This document shows, piece by piece, positions 34,985-43,705 of a DNA stretch of 64,000 nt (position 1 is its first letter; each line of letters begins with the position of its first letter). Under the pieces are notes generated by a model. The model was given only the letters and a program-made list of their open reading frames with translations, was not told where the DNA came from and did no database searches. Source of the stretch: Chryseobacterium indologenes (GTDB lineage: Bacteria > Bacteroidota > Bacteroidia > Flavobacteriales > Weeksellaceae); contig NZ_LJOD01000011.1 of NCBI RefSeq assembly GCF_001295265.1, positions 84,158-148,157 on the forward strand, in the 5' to 3' direction. A program made the position numbers and the translations under genes.

Positions 34985-35488
34985 ATGAAAAGAATAACCG
35001 AAACTGAACGTCTTTTATTGAGAGAATTAACGCCTGAGGACGCAGAAAATTTCTTTCAACTCAACCAGAATCCGAATGTTATAAGATATACAGGGGATTC
35101 ATCATTTTCCAGTGTAGAAGAAGCACAGCGTTTTTTAGAGAACTATAAAGATTATGAAGTGAGCGGCTATGGAAGGTGGGCGGTTATAGATAAAGAAAAC
35201 CATACATTTCTTGGCTGGTGCGGTTTAAAATATCATAAGGAAACCCGTGAAACAGACATTGGATTCCGTTTTTTTGAAGAATACTGGAATAAAGGATATG
35301 CTTCTGAAAGCGCAGCCGCCTGTCTGAATTATGGATTTGAAAAATTAAATCTTCAGAAAATCATAGGACGGGCAATGGCTGTAAATACCGCTTCTGTAAA
35401 GGTACTTCAAAAAATAGGAATGAACCTTGAGCGTGAATTTGATTTTGAAGGGAATAAAGGGATTATCTATACTATTGAAAACAGTTAG
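34985..35488 (+). CDS. GNAT acetyltransferase (RimJ/RimL-like)
   Basis: A 167-residue GNAT protein of the RimJ/RimL/YdaF type: TERLLLRELTPEDAENFF, GYGRWAVIDKENHTFLGWCGL, DIGFRFFEEYWNKGYASESAAA (acetyl-CoA loop) and NTASVKVLQKIGM. It starts 11 bases after the LysR gene. The acceptor substrate is unknown. Confidence 0.88.
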   Translation: MKRITETERLLLRELTPEDAENFFQLNQNPNVIRYTGDSSFSSVEEAQRFLENYKDYEVSGYGRWAVIDKENHTFLGWCGLKYHKETRETDIGFRFFEEYWNKGYASESAAACLNYGFEKLNLQKIIGRAMAVNTASVKVLQKIGMNLEREFDFEGNKGIIYTIENS

Positions 35489-35498
35489 GAACAGAACG

Positions 35499-35963
35499 TC
35501 AGCGGAGCGGAAATTCAAGGACCACCATATCCCGCATCTGCAGACCATTTTCGTAAATCGGTGAAGGGTAATTTTCTATAAAAAAATCTTTACGGATTCC
35601 TTTTTTAACAAATCCGTTCTTTTCATAGAATCTGATCTGCTGAAACCCGGTGTCTGAAGTTCCCACCACTAAGATTTCATACCCGTTTTCCAAAGCTGTT
35701 TCTTTAGCTTTATCAATCAGAATGCTGCCAATACCCCTGTTTCTGAAATTTTCCCTAACAGCCATATTTTTGATCTCTAGCTCTGTATTGCTGTTCCTGT
35801 AAATTGCTATCACCGCAATATCAAGATTTCCGTTATTCAAAAGATAAATATCGGATTTGAAGATATATTGATTGATCGCTTCAACGGTTTCATCGGCAAG
35901 AAGAAGCAGATGATACGGAATTTCTGAATCCTGTTTTATTTTTCTGAAGGTAAAATTCTCCAT
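35499..35963 (-). CDS. GNAT N-acetyltransferase
   Basis: A 154-residue GNAT protein with the acetyl-CoA-binding motif A FRNRGIGSILIDKA and the later FYEKNGFVKKG. It ends 10 bases from the convergent RimJ-like gene and begins 1 base before the end of the next GNAT gene, so the two minus-strand GNAT genes form a unit. Substrate unknown. Confidence 0.86.
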   Translation of the reverse strand: MENFTFRKIKQDSEIPYHLLLLADETVEAINQYIFKSDIYLLNNGNLDIAVIAIYRNSNTELEIKNMAVRENFRNRGIGSILIDKAKETALENGYEILVVGTSDTGFQQIRFYEKNGFVKKGIRKDFFIENYPSPIYENGLQMRDMVVLEFPLR

Positions 35964-35964
35964 T

Positions 35965-36399
35965 TTACAGGCTCATGTGAATAATTGGATAATCTTTTCC
36001 GGAACCGTCTTTCTCTGATCTTCCGGTCTGTCTGAATCCCATTTTTTCGTAAAAACCAATAGCCTGAGGATTCTGTTCATTAACGTCTACTTTGGTAAGA
36101 CCCGTTTTTATCTTCATAAATTCATATAATTTTCTGCCATATCCTTTTCCACGGGTATCATTATGGATGAAAAGCATTTCCAGGTTACCTTCTGCAACAG
36201 AGGCAAAACCTTCTGCTTTTTCATTTTCAGTGATGAGGTATACTTCCAGATTCGGAAGATAATCCCTTGGAATAACTTCTTTGAAATAATTGAAATCTTC
36301 CTCAGCAAGAAAATCATGAGTGGCTTTTACCGCCGATTCCCAGATCTCCATAATTCTTGAATAGTCGTCAGCATTGGCAAGCCTGATCGTATGTGACAT
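35965..36399 (-). CDS. GNAT N-acetyltransferase
   Basis: A 144-residue GNAT protein: IRLANADDYSRIMEIWE, LEMLFIHNDTRGKGYGRKLY (motif A) and NPQAIGFYEKMGFRQTGR. First gene of a two-gene acetyltransferase unit; a minus-strand TATTTTTG element at 36416-36423 may be its promoter. Substrate unknown. Confidence 0.87.
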   Translation of the reverse strand: MSHTIRLANADDYSRIMEIWESAVKATHDFLAEEDFNYFKEVIPRDYLPNLEVYLITENEKAEGFASVAEGNLEMLFIHNDTRGKGYGRKLYEFMKIKTGLTKVDVNEQNPQAIGFYEKMGFRQTGRSEKDGSGKDYPIIHMSL

Positions 36400-36690
36400 T
36401 GTCTTTATTTTTTTACAAAAATAGGAATTTAGATGCTAGTTCCCGGCTAGAATGATGATCGGATAGACAAATCTATTTTCCATCGCTCGAGGATCAGGGA
36501 GGTTGAGCAGATTTTTATTTATTGATTAAAAGGAATTGTTGCCACAGATGCCAAATAAAATTTTTTACATCTCTTACACTTTCTCGGTTTATTTTAATAA
36601 ACAACAGTAAAATTGGTAAGCCGGAGTTTGAAATTTTTATCGCAAATTTGTTATACCTTATCTTGATATTAAAAATTTAAAGTAAAAATT

Positions 36691-37566
36691 ATGCAAAAGA
36701 AAACCTATACAGGTCAGCCTGTAGTGACCTTAAATAATGGTGTGGATATTCCGGCACTTGGATTTGGAGTGTGGCAGATGGACAATCTGGAAGAATGTGA
36801 AAAAGCGGTGATCAAAGCAATTGAGACAGGCTATCGCATGATCGATACGGCAGCGATTTATCAAAATGAAACGGCAGTAGGAAAAGCGGTAAAAAACAGC
36901 AGCGTTGACAGGGATGAGCTTTTCATCACCTCAAAAGTATGGGTTCAGGATCATGGATATGAAAAAGCTAAAAGCGCATTCCAGAGAACACTGGACAGAC
37001 TGCAGATGGATTATCTGGATATGTATTTGATCCACTGGCCTTACGGAGATTTCCTGGGAACATGGAAAGCATTGGAAGAGTTGTATCAGGAAGGAAAGAT
37101 CAAAGCGATAGGGGTATGTAATTTTACAGTAGAAAAACTGGAAGAGCTAAAAGAAAATTTAACCGTAGTTCCTGTAATCAACCAAATTGAACTTCATCCG
37201 GTATTCCAGCAGAAGGAGCTTCAGGTATATGACAGGGAGAATAATATCATTACCCAGCCATGGAGTCCTCTTGGAAACGGAAATGCAGACCTTTTACATA
37301 ATGCAGAGTTAAAAGCAATTGCTGAAAAATACCATAAAACAACAGCACAGGTGATTCTGAGATGGCATCTTCAGGAAGGATTTGTTGTAATTCCTAAATC
37401 GGTAACCCCTTCCAGAATTGAAGAAAATTTCAATGTTTTTGATTTTGAACTGACAGAAGACGAAATGAATACCGTTCGTTCTCTGGACACAGGCAAAAGA
37501 CTGTTCTTTGATCCGAAAGATCCGGAATGGGAACAGAAAATGCTGAAATCTGTAGCTGATATTTAA
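36691..37566 (+). CDS. Aldo/keto reductase (2,5-diketogluconate reductase type)
   Basis: A 291-residue aldo-keto reductase of the AKR5-like type. Catalytic Asp52 and Tyr57 (IDTAAIYQNE), Lys82 (ITSKVW) and His115 (LIHWPYGD) are present; VIPKSVTPSRIEENF binds the cofactor. It stands alone; the 290 bases before it show no gene and only weak promoter signals. The physiological carbonyl is unknown. Confidence 0.9.
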   Translation: MQKKTYTGQPVVTLNNGVDIPALGFGVWQMDNLEECEKAVIKAIETGYRMIDTAAIYQNETAVGKAVKNSSVDRDELFITSKVWVQDHGYEKAKSAFQRTLDRLQMDYLDMYLIHWPYGDFLGTWKALEELYQEGKIKAIGVCNFTVEKLEELKENLTVVPVINQIELHPVFQQKELQVYDRENNIITQPWSPLGNGNADLLHNAELKAIAEKYHKTTAQVILRWHLQEGFVVIPKSVTPSRIEENFNVFDFELTEDEMNTVRSLDTGKRLFFDPKDPEWEQKMLKSVADI

Positions 37567-37618
37567 CAATTCTAAATTTTCCGCGGACCTGAAAATCTGC
37601 GGAAAGTATTTTTTAGCC

Positions 37619-38104
37619 ATGTGGATGAATTCAAGAAAATTTGATGAAGATAAAGGTATAATTATTCTGAACCCTGATTATATCTTCTCTTTTGATACTT
37701 CCGACAGTTTTGGAGAAAGACTGCTTGGAGCTGGACTGCTGGTTGATCATGATTTCAATTGTATATTTCACATGAAGGCATTTCGGCATGGAAAAATAAC
37801 GAAAAACACTTCAGATACTTATACTGAAGAAGGAAAAGTCCCGGAAGCCATTTTTAATTATCTTGAAAAATTAATGGATTCCGACTATCAAAGTTTAAAA
37901 CAGATCTACGAGTATGTAACTTTCAGCATGACGGATACCGGGTCGCAAACGTTCTTAATGAATTGGACGAAGCCTGTTTATATCAGTATTACAGAAGGGC
38001 TTCCACAGGAGTTTTTTGTTTCTGAAAGCGAGCAGTTATTGTTTAATTTCAATCAATATCTGAAAAAATGGGTGGAAGAAAAGTACAGAAACTGGCTTAA
38101 ATAA
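37619..38104 (+). CDS. Protein of unknown function, 161 residues
   Basis: I do not recognise this family. It is acidic, has no signal peptide or membrane segment, and predicts as alpha+beta with an N-terminal beta-rich half and a C-terminal helix ending in WVEEKYRNWLK. The next gene (HEAT-repeat DNA repair-like) begins 7 bases later, so they may be co-expressed. Confidence 0.65.
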   Translation: MWMNSRKFDEDKGIIILNPDYIFSFDTSDSFGERLLGAGLLVDHDFNCIFHMKAFRHGKITKNTSDTYTEEGKVPEAIFNYLEKLMDSDYQSLKQIYEYVTFSMTDTGSQTFLMNWTKPVYISITEGLPQEFFVSESEQLLFNFNQYLKKWVEEKYRNWLK

Positions 38105-38111
38105 AACCGAT

Positions 38112-38813
38112 ATGACAGCAAAAGAATTCATAGAAAGGCTATCGTCATTCAAAGATGAGAAAGAAATTGATAAGGTTAAAAAGTTTTTTAAAGGAAATGA
38201 TGGAGTAACCCGGCATTTTGGGGTAAGGTTCGGAAATGTATTCAATACGGCAAAAGAATTTTCTACGATGCCTTTAGAGGAAATTAATAAACTGCTCGAC
38301 AGCGAATTTTATGAAGTGAGAATGGGAGCCGTGAGCATCATGGATTTCCAGGCTGCAAATAAGAAAATTTCCGGAGAGATGAAAAAGGAACTTTTTGACC
38401 TTTATCTGAAACGTCATGACCGCCTGAATAACTGGGATTTTGTAGACAGGGGAGCCCGGAATATTATCGGGGAATATCTTATTGATAAACCCAGAGCTAT
38501 TCTTTATACACTCGCAGAATCTGCAGACCCTTGGGAGAGGAGAACCGCTATAGTAAGTACTCATGCCTTTATCAGGAGGAATGATGTGGAAGATACATTT
38601 GCCATTGCAGAAATCCTTGTGCATGATCCTGATGAACTGGTGAATAAAGCAGTGGGAAGCTGGATAAGGGAAGCCGGCAAAAAAGCTCCTGAGAGACACC
38701 ATTCTTTTCTTGACCGATATGTGAAAACAATGCCCGCTACAACATTTTCTTATGCCATAGAGAAGCTCGATCCCGAAATAAAGAAACAGTATAAAGCCCT
38801 TAGAAAAGGATAA
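38112..38813 (+). CDS. DNA alkylation repair protein (AlkD-like HEAT repeats)
   Basis: A 233-residue all-helical HEAT-like repeat protein: FGVRFGNVFNTAKEF, YEVRMGAVSIMDFQ, NNWDFVDRGARNIIGEYL, DPWERRTAIVSTHAFIRRND. These match the AlkD-type DNA glycosylase family, which removes bulky or cationic alkylated purines without base flipping. Placed 7 bases after an unknown gene and before a nitronate monooxygenase gene. Confidence 0.88.
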   Translation: MTAKEFIERLSSFKDEKEIDKVKKFFKGNDGVTRHFGVRFGNVFNTAKEFSTMPLEEINKLLDSEFYEVRMGAVSIMDFQAANKKISGEMKKELFDLYLKRHDRLNNWDFVDRGARNIIGEYLIDKPRAILYTLAESADPWERRTAIVSTHAFIRRNDVEDTFAIAEILVHDPDELVNKAVGSWIREAGKKAPERHHSFLDRYVKTMPATTFSYAIEKLDPEIKKQYKALRKG

Positions 38814-38930
38814 TATTTCCTTCACTGAGCTCTGATTTTTCATTCGTGCCAAACCTTGAAATGATCTTATGAATCTTATCATAAAGTATATACCATGGGT
38901 TTTTTGTAAATTTTAAATAAAATTAATTCT

Positions 38931-39995
38931 ATGTTCTGGCCTGACACCATCAGTAAAAAATTAAATGTAAAATATCCCGTTATCCAGTCTCCGATGTTTG
39001 GGGTAAGTACACCTCAAATGACAGCTGCTGCTGCAAGATCCGGAAGCCTGGGGTCTCTGGCGGTTGCTGATCTCTCTGCAGAAAAAGCTATTGGGCTGAT
39101 CCGGGAAACAAAAAAACTTACAGGTGAGCCTTTTGCTGTTAACCTGTTTGTTCACAACATTCCCGAAGCCACAGAAGCCTTAAAAGAGAAGTACAGCAGA
39201 ACAAAACAGTTTATTGAACAACTGGCGCAGGAAAATCATCTTGAGGTACAGCTTCCTGATTTTAATGCTCTTCAGGTAAATGGCTATCAGGAGCTGGTAC
39301 AGGCTGTTATTGATGAAAGCTGTAAAATACTGAGCTTTACTTTTGGAAACCTGGACGATAAAAGTATTCAGAAGCTTAAAGAAAACGGGGTGACCCTCAT
39401 CGGAACCTGTACTTCAGTTGAAGAAGCTTTAATTCTCGAAAAATCAGGAATTGATATGATCTCTGTTCAGGGGATAGAAGCTGGAGGCCACCGGGCTAGC
39501 TTTAATGCAGATAATATACCGGAGATTGGAGGAATGTCTCTGTTTTCTGAAGTGTATGATCATGTGAGAGTTCCTCTTATTTATGCCGGCGGTATCTATA
39601 ACGGGAAAACGATAAGGGCAGCCAGAGAATTAGGAGCACAGGGATTTCAGGTAGGAAGCATGCTGCTGGCTTCTCAGGAAAGTGCCCTGCAGCCATTTGA
39701 AAAAGAAAGGCTTAAAAATGTAAATGAAAAAGATATTATGCTGACCCGGAGCTTTTCAGGACGCTATGCCAGAGGAATAAGAAATAAGTTCATTGAAACT
39801 CTTGAACATTCAGAATATATTCTTCCATACCCCTATCAGAATAAACTGACCAATGAATTAAGACGGGTTTCAAAAACAATGGATAATACCGATTTTGTTG
39901 GTATCTGGACCGGACAATCTATTCATCAGTACAGCGAAGTTTCTACAGAAGAGATTTTGATTAATCTGATCAGGGATGCTGAAAAGATAAACTAA
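38931..39995 (+). CDS. Nitronate monooxygenase family FMN protein
   Basis: A 354-residue TIM-barrel flavoprotein (NMO/2-nitropropane dioxygenase family): YPVIQSPMFGVSTPQMTAAAA, SVQGIEAGGHRASF (the QGxEAGGH signature), VPLIYAGGIYNGKTIRAARELGAQGFQVGSM. It would oxidise nitronates such as propionate-3-nitronate, or act as a quinone reductase in some members. A GC-rich palindrome follows. Confidence 0.92.
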   Translation: MFWPDTISKKLNVKYPVIQSPMFGVSTPQMTAAAARSGSLGSLAVADLSAEKAIGLIRETKKLTGEPFAVNLFVHNIPEATEALKEKYSRTKQFIEQLAQENHLEVQLPDFNALQVNGYQELVQAVIDESCKILSFTFGNLDDKSIQKLKENGVTLIGTCTSVEEALILEKSGIDMISVQGIEAGGHRASFNADNIPEIGGMSLFSEVYDHVRVPLIYAGGIYNGKTIRAARELGAQGFQVGSMLLASQESALQPFEKERLKNVNEKDIMLTRSFSGRYARGIRNKFIETLEHSEYILPYPYQNKLTNELRRVSKTMDNTDFVGIWTGQSIHQYSEVSTEEILINLIRDAEKIN

Positions 39996-40050
39996 ATTCA
40001 ATAGAAATGAACTTTTACACTATTGCTGTTTAACAATAAAAATTCAATTT

Positions 40051-40080
40051 ACTGGCGGCGGGCTTCAGCCCGCCGCCAGT
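40051..40080. repeat. GC-rich perfect palindrome, REP-like
   Basis: Arms of 14 bases (ACTGGCGGCGGGCT and its complement) around a TC loop, in an AT-rich spacer between convergent genes. The core GGGCTTCAGCCC resembles REP-type elements spread by RAYT transposases. Only one copy in this window. Confidence 0.6.
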
Positions 40081-40102
40081 GCTAAAAATATCCGGAATCC
40101 TT

Positions 40103-40141
40103 AAAAAAAACAACTCTTTTCAGTCAAACTGAAAGGAGTTG
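40103..40141 (-). terminator. Terminator of the mpl operon
   Basis: A 14-bp stem (CAACTCCTTTCAGT read on the minus strand, one G-T pair) with a 3-base loop, then eight T on the minus strand. Confidence 0.85.
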
Positions 40142-40159
40142 TATATAATTAATGTTATA

Positions 40160-41497
40160 TTATTTCGTAAGATCCAGCCCTCCGAAGTTCCCTGAACTCA
40201 TCATCAGGTAAACGCCTTTGGTCTTATCCAGAGTATTCCAGTACACATGGAGATCTTCAGCATTGGTAAATACTCTTAAACGGTCATTTTTAAATTTTTC
40301 TTTAATGAATTCCGGAGAAATAGGTTCCATTCTTTTGATCTTTAAAGCGTCTTCAGAATAGAAAACAATGGCTTCATCAAGTCCGTCCATGGCATGATCG
40401 TACTGCTCAAGGAAAACAGGATTTAAGCTTGAATAGGTGTGAAGCTCAAGAAAACCGTATTTGGTTTCGTTCTTAAACTGTTCCTTAAACGCTTTTACTG
40501 TTGCTTTTACCTTGCTTGGAGCATGAGCAAAATCTTTGTATAAAGTTCCTTTATCTTCTCTTTCTACTTTTTCAAGACGTTTAGAGGCTCCTTTGAAGCT
40601 CATGATCGCTTCATAGAAATCTTCGTCCATAATTCCCAGCTGCTGGCAGATATGTCTTGCTCCTTCCATGTTCAGAAGATTATGAGCACCGAAAACAGAC
40701 AGAGGAACATCTCCTATTTCCGTTTTTAAATACACTTTTCCACCAGTGATCTCATATTCAGGGGTTTTGTAAGGAATTTTTCTGAAATAGTTTTCAGCTG
40801 CCTCCACTACTTTCACCACTTCAGGATCTTCTTCATTATAGACCAGAACGCCGCCAGGTGTAATACTTGCCGTAAATTTTCTGAACTGCTCTATATAATC
40901 ATCGAATGTTTTGAAAACATTGATGTGGTCCCATGCGATACCGCTCATCAAAGCAATATTCGGCTGATAAAGGAGGAATTTTGAACGAAGGTCAATAGGA
41001 GAGGAAAGGTATTCATCACCTTCCAGCACCATAAAATCATTGTCCTGCGTTAATTTTACCATACAGTCAAAACCTTCAAGCTGTGCCCCTACCATAAAAT
41101 CAACATCTTTCTGATGGAAATTCAGAACATGAAGAATCATGGATGTGATGGTTGTTTTACCATGTGATCCGGCAATAACTACCCGTGTTTTATTTTTGGA
41201 CTGTTCATAAAGAAATTCGGGGTATGAGTAAATTTTTAATCCCAGTTCTTTTGCTTTGGCCAGTTCCGGATTATCCTGATGGGCATGCATTCCGAGAATA
41301 ACAGCGTCAATATCCGGAGTAATTTTTTCCGGGAACCAGCCCATTTCCTGGGGAAGAATTCCTTTCTTTTCCAGTCGGGATCTTGAAGGTTCAAAAATAG
41401 CATCATCTGATCCTGTTACCTGGTATCCTTTGTCTTTTAACGCAATAGCAAGGTTATGCATGGCGCTTCCGCCTATAGCAATGAAGTGGGTTTTCAA
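40160..41497 (-). CDS. mpl: UDP-N-acetylmuramate:tripeptide ligase Mpl
   Basis: A 445-residue Mur ligase reusing murein tripeptide (L-Ala-gamma-D-Glu-meso-Dap) by joining it to UDP-MurNAc. The start HFIAIGGSAMHNLAIALKDKGYQVTGSDD is the Mur-N nucleotide domain, IAGSHGKTTITSM the ATP loop, and HAPSKVKATVKAFKEQF the C-terminal domain. Length is normal for Mpl. It is last in a four-gene minus-strand operon (Nudix, plsC, lipoprotein, mpl), 6 bases after the lipoprotein gene. Confidence 0.93.
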   Translation of the reverse strand: MKTHFIAIGGSAMHNLAIALKDKGYQVTGSDDAIFEPSRSRLEKKGILPQEMGWFPEKITPDIDAVILGMHAHQDNPELAKAKELGLKIYSYPEFLYEQSKNKTRVVIAGSHGKTTITSMILHVLNFHQKDVDFMVGAQLEGFDCMVKLTQDNDFMVLEGDEYLSSPIDLRSKFLLYQPNIALMSGIAWDHINVFKTFDDYIEQFRKFTASITPGGVLVYNEEDPEVVKVVEAAENYFRKIPYKTPEYEITGGKVYLKTEIGDVPLSVFGAHNLLNMEGARHICQQLGIMDEDFYEAIMSFKGASKRLEKVEREDKGTLYKDFAHAPSKVKATVKAFKEQFKNETKYGFLELHTYSSLNPVFLEQYDHAMDGLDEAIVFYSEDALKIKRMEPISPEFIKEKFKNDRLRVFTNAEDLHVYWNTLDKTKGVYLMMSSGNFGGLDLTK

Positions 41498-41503
41498 CTT
41501 TAT

Positions 41504-41941
41504 TTACTGTTTTTTTACGTTGTTATTAATAATTTCCTGAAACGCATTGGTAATGTTATTCCAGTTGGTCGTGAAGTTAGGCATAATCATGCTGGCATCA
41601 GTTTTACTTCCTTCATTAGGCCCTTTCTTTATATTGATGGACGTTGCTATATTGTCATACAGCTTTTTACGGTCCTCCTGTATTCTTCTGAAATTATTCT
41701 GGGAAAGCGTATAATCCAGTTTTTTTAGATCTTCGTTAGAAATTTTGAAATCCTGTTTGTACTTTTTTCCCTGGCCTTCAAAAGAATAGTGTACTGTATT
41801 GCCTTTTATAAGCAGATTTTCATAGATAGGAGCATAACCTCCGCTTCTGGAATAGCTGATATCAAAATCTGAATATACCTTCTGGCTGTTGCACGAAACT
41901 AATACTATGACCGCGAATAAGATTCCTAATATTCTGTTCAT
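41504..41941 (-). CDS. Small lipoprotein of unknown function
   Basis: A 145-residue lipoprotein with lipobox VLVSC (Cys17). The mature protein begins with beta-rich segments (DFDISYSRSGGYAP, NTVHYSFEGQGKKYKQDFKI) and is followed by a charged helix (NEDLKKLDYTLSQNNF). No family recognised. It sits between plsC and mpl (15- and 6-base gaps), so it is co-transcribed with envelope biosynthesis genes. Confidence 0.75.
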   Translation of the reverse strand: MNRILGILFAVIVLVSCNSQKVYSDFDISYSRSGGYAPIYENLLIKGNTVHYSFEGQGKKYKQDFKISNEDLKKLDYTLSQNNFRRIQEDRKKLYDNIATSINIKKGPNEGSKTDASMIMPNFTTNWNNITNAFQEIINNNVKKQ

Positions 41942-41956
41942 AATTTTTTACTTACT

Positions 41957-42763
41957 TTAATTATCTGAGTCCTTTTGTTCTAATTTTTTAGCTTTAAGTT
42001 CTTCATCATAATTGTGCAGTACGTTGAAGTCTTCAGTCTGCTCAATGGCAGTCATGATCTTCAGTAATATTTCAGGCGCTTTTTCATTATCGTAATCAAT
42101 ATCAAGAGGTGCTTTGAACTCCATTGTAGGTTTTACACCTGTAACCTTTACCCGGAGCCCTTTTTTGTCAAATGCCCTTCTGAATCCGTTAATTTTGATC
42201 GGGATTACAATCGGGCGCTGATTTTTTACCAGCTTGGCGGTACCTCTTCGTCCCTGTGCAAATGCCGATGTAGTACCCTGAGGGAAAGTAGCTACCCAGC
42301 CATTGTCCAAAGCTTTCATAATATTATCAACCTCGCTCATATCAACCATTCTGTTGATATTTTTACCTTCCGCTCTCCAGGTTCTTTTTACCGTTACTGC
42401 TCCTGCGATCTTAAAAATCTTCGGAAGAATTCCTTTATTCATGGTTTCTTCAGCAGCTACATAGTAAAAATCAATCTTGGGATTAAGCAGATAGATCGGA
42501 TTTTTAATCGTGTTTAAATATCCGTTATTTACAGCACAGAATGCGTGGTACATTGCGGCTACATCTGCAAAATACGTCTGATGGTTAGATACGAAAAGCA
42601 CATTGGAATCCGGAAGATCCACAAGGTGTTCAGTACCGGTTATTTTTAATTTATTAAAGCCGTTGAACCTTCTGTAGGATACAACTCCTAAAATAAAAAT
42701 AATGAACCTTTTTAAAAAATAAGGTGTTCCGAATGCATCGGTGAAAATATTTTTCTTCGCCAT
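41957..42763 (-). CDS. plsC: 1-Acyl-sn-glycerol-3-phosphate acyltransferase (PlsC)
   Basis: A 268-residue membrane-associated acyltransferase. The catalytic SNHQTYFADV box (H-x4-D) and the later VATFPQGTTSAFAQGRRG are the family motifs; a hydrophobic N-terminal segment (FLKRFIIFILGVVSY) anchors it. It makes phosphatidic acid or acts on a related lysophospholipid. Co-transcribed with a Nudix gene upstream and mpl downstream. Confidence 0.9.
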   Translation of the reverse strand: MAKKNIFTDAFGTPYFLKRFIIFILGVVSYRRFNGFNKLKITGTEHLVDLPDSNVLFVSNHQTYFADVAAMYHAFCAVNNGYLNTIKNPIYLLNPKIDFYYVAAEETMNKGILPKIFKIAGAVTVKRTWRAEGKNINRMVDMSEVDNIMKALDNGWVATFPQGTTSAFAQGRRGTAKLVKNQRPIVIPIKINGFRRAFDKKGLRVKVTGVKPTMEFKAPLDIDYDNEKAPEILLKIMTAIEQTEDFNVLHNYDEELKAKKLEQKDSDN

Positions 42764-42790
42764 CTCTCAATTAAACACGGTAATGCAAAG

Positions 42791-43420
42791 TTACATTTTT
42801 TTCAGCAACTGGCTAAACTCACTCAATATCATTGCCGTAGCGCCCCAGATAATATATCCGTTGAAATTAATCACCGGTACCTCATGGCCTCCTGCGCTTG
42901 GAAGAGCCATCAGTTCGGGGCTGTCTGGCAGATTGAGGAAAGAGGTGATAGGAAATTCTATAGTTTCCACAGCTTCACTCTGCTGAAGAACAAAGAGCGG
43001 ATTTTTTTTCGTATACGAAATATAAGGATATACATAAAAGTTGCTTGGCGGAATATAAATGGGAGACATTTCCCTGATGATCCTTACATAATGTTTATCT
43101 ATTCCGATTTCTTCTGAAGTTTCACGTACCGCTGTTTCAGCAAAGTCTCTGTCCATTTCTTCGCGTTTTCCTCCGGGAAGAGAAATTTGTCCGCTGTGAC
43201 GGTCATGCTCATTAATCGTTCTCTGAATCAAAGGAAAATACCATTCATTATCTTTTAAATATAATACAATATTAACCGCTGCAAACTTTGGATTTTTAGC
43301 CAGCACTTCATCATAGGTAAATACAGGGCGGTAGGGTGGTGAAAATATTCCATGTGCATTTTCACCGGGCAGGCCTACACTTTTTATTTTCCTTAACAGG
43401 TCTTTTCCGAAACTTTCCAT
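42791..43420 (-). CDS. CoA pyrophosphatase-type Nudix hydrolase
   Basis: A 209-residue Nudix hydrolase of the NudL/PCD1 group. The box LPGGKREEMDRDFAETAVRE then TSEEIGI has the longer spacing and lacks the usual Glu, as in NudL. The preceding HDRHSGQISLPGG is the NudL UPF0035 motif. It would cleave CoA or acyl-CoA to 4'-phosphopantetheine and AMP derivatives. A minus-strand TAAATTTG at 43425-43432 lies only 4 bases from the ATG, so the message may be leaderless. Confidence 0.9.
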   Translation of the reverse strand: MESFGKDLLRKIKSVGLPGENAHGIFSPPYRPVFTYDEVLAKNPKFAAVNIVLYLKDNEWYFPLIQRTINEHDRHSGQISLPGGKREEMDRDFAETAVRETSEEIGIDKHYVRIIREMSPIYIPPSNFYVYPYISYTKKNPLFVLQQSEAVETIEFPITSFLNLPDSPELMALPSAGGHEVPVINFNGYIIWGATAMILSEFSQLLKKM

Positions 43421-43666
43421 ACTCCAAATTTAACAATATAAACTGAAGAATGGAAGCTGTTAACATTAATTAACCATCCGGGGAAATTTTAAAATCAGGA
43501 TCCCTCGCAATCAGGAAACAAAAGCCTGCGAAGCTCCCTTTACCGTATTTTCCCCTAACGGCAATAAGTGACCCTGTAAAAACTGCAAACCGTTACTTTC
43601 AATACCATAAACCGTGATTTTTGAAATTTACGCAGATATGGTGGTTTCTTGCTTCGGTTTAGCTTC

Positions 43667-43674
43667 TACCTTTG
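43667..43674 (+). promoter_or_regulatory. -7 element of the curli operon
   Basis: TACCTTTG, 31 bases before the ATG at 43706. The -33 region is weak (TTG at 43649-43651, 15-base spacing), which would fit a need for an activator. The rest of 43433-43666 shows no gene. Confidence 0.5.
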
Positions 43675-43705
43675 TCTCACTATTAACCAATTAATTTTTA
43701 CTAAG

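Noticed and set aside
43649..43705. 19-residue extension of the curlin-repeat protein
   Set aside because: It contains the -7 promoter element and precedes a good signal peptide starting at the ATG at 43706.
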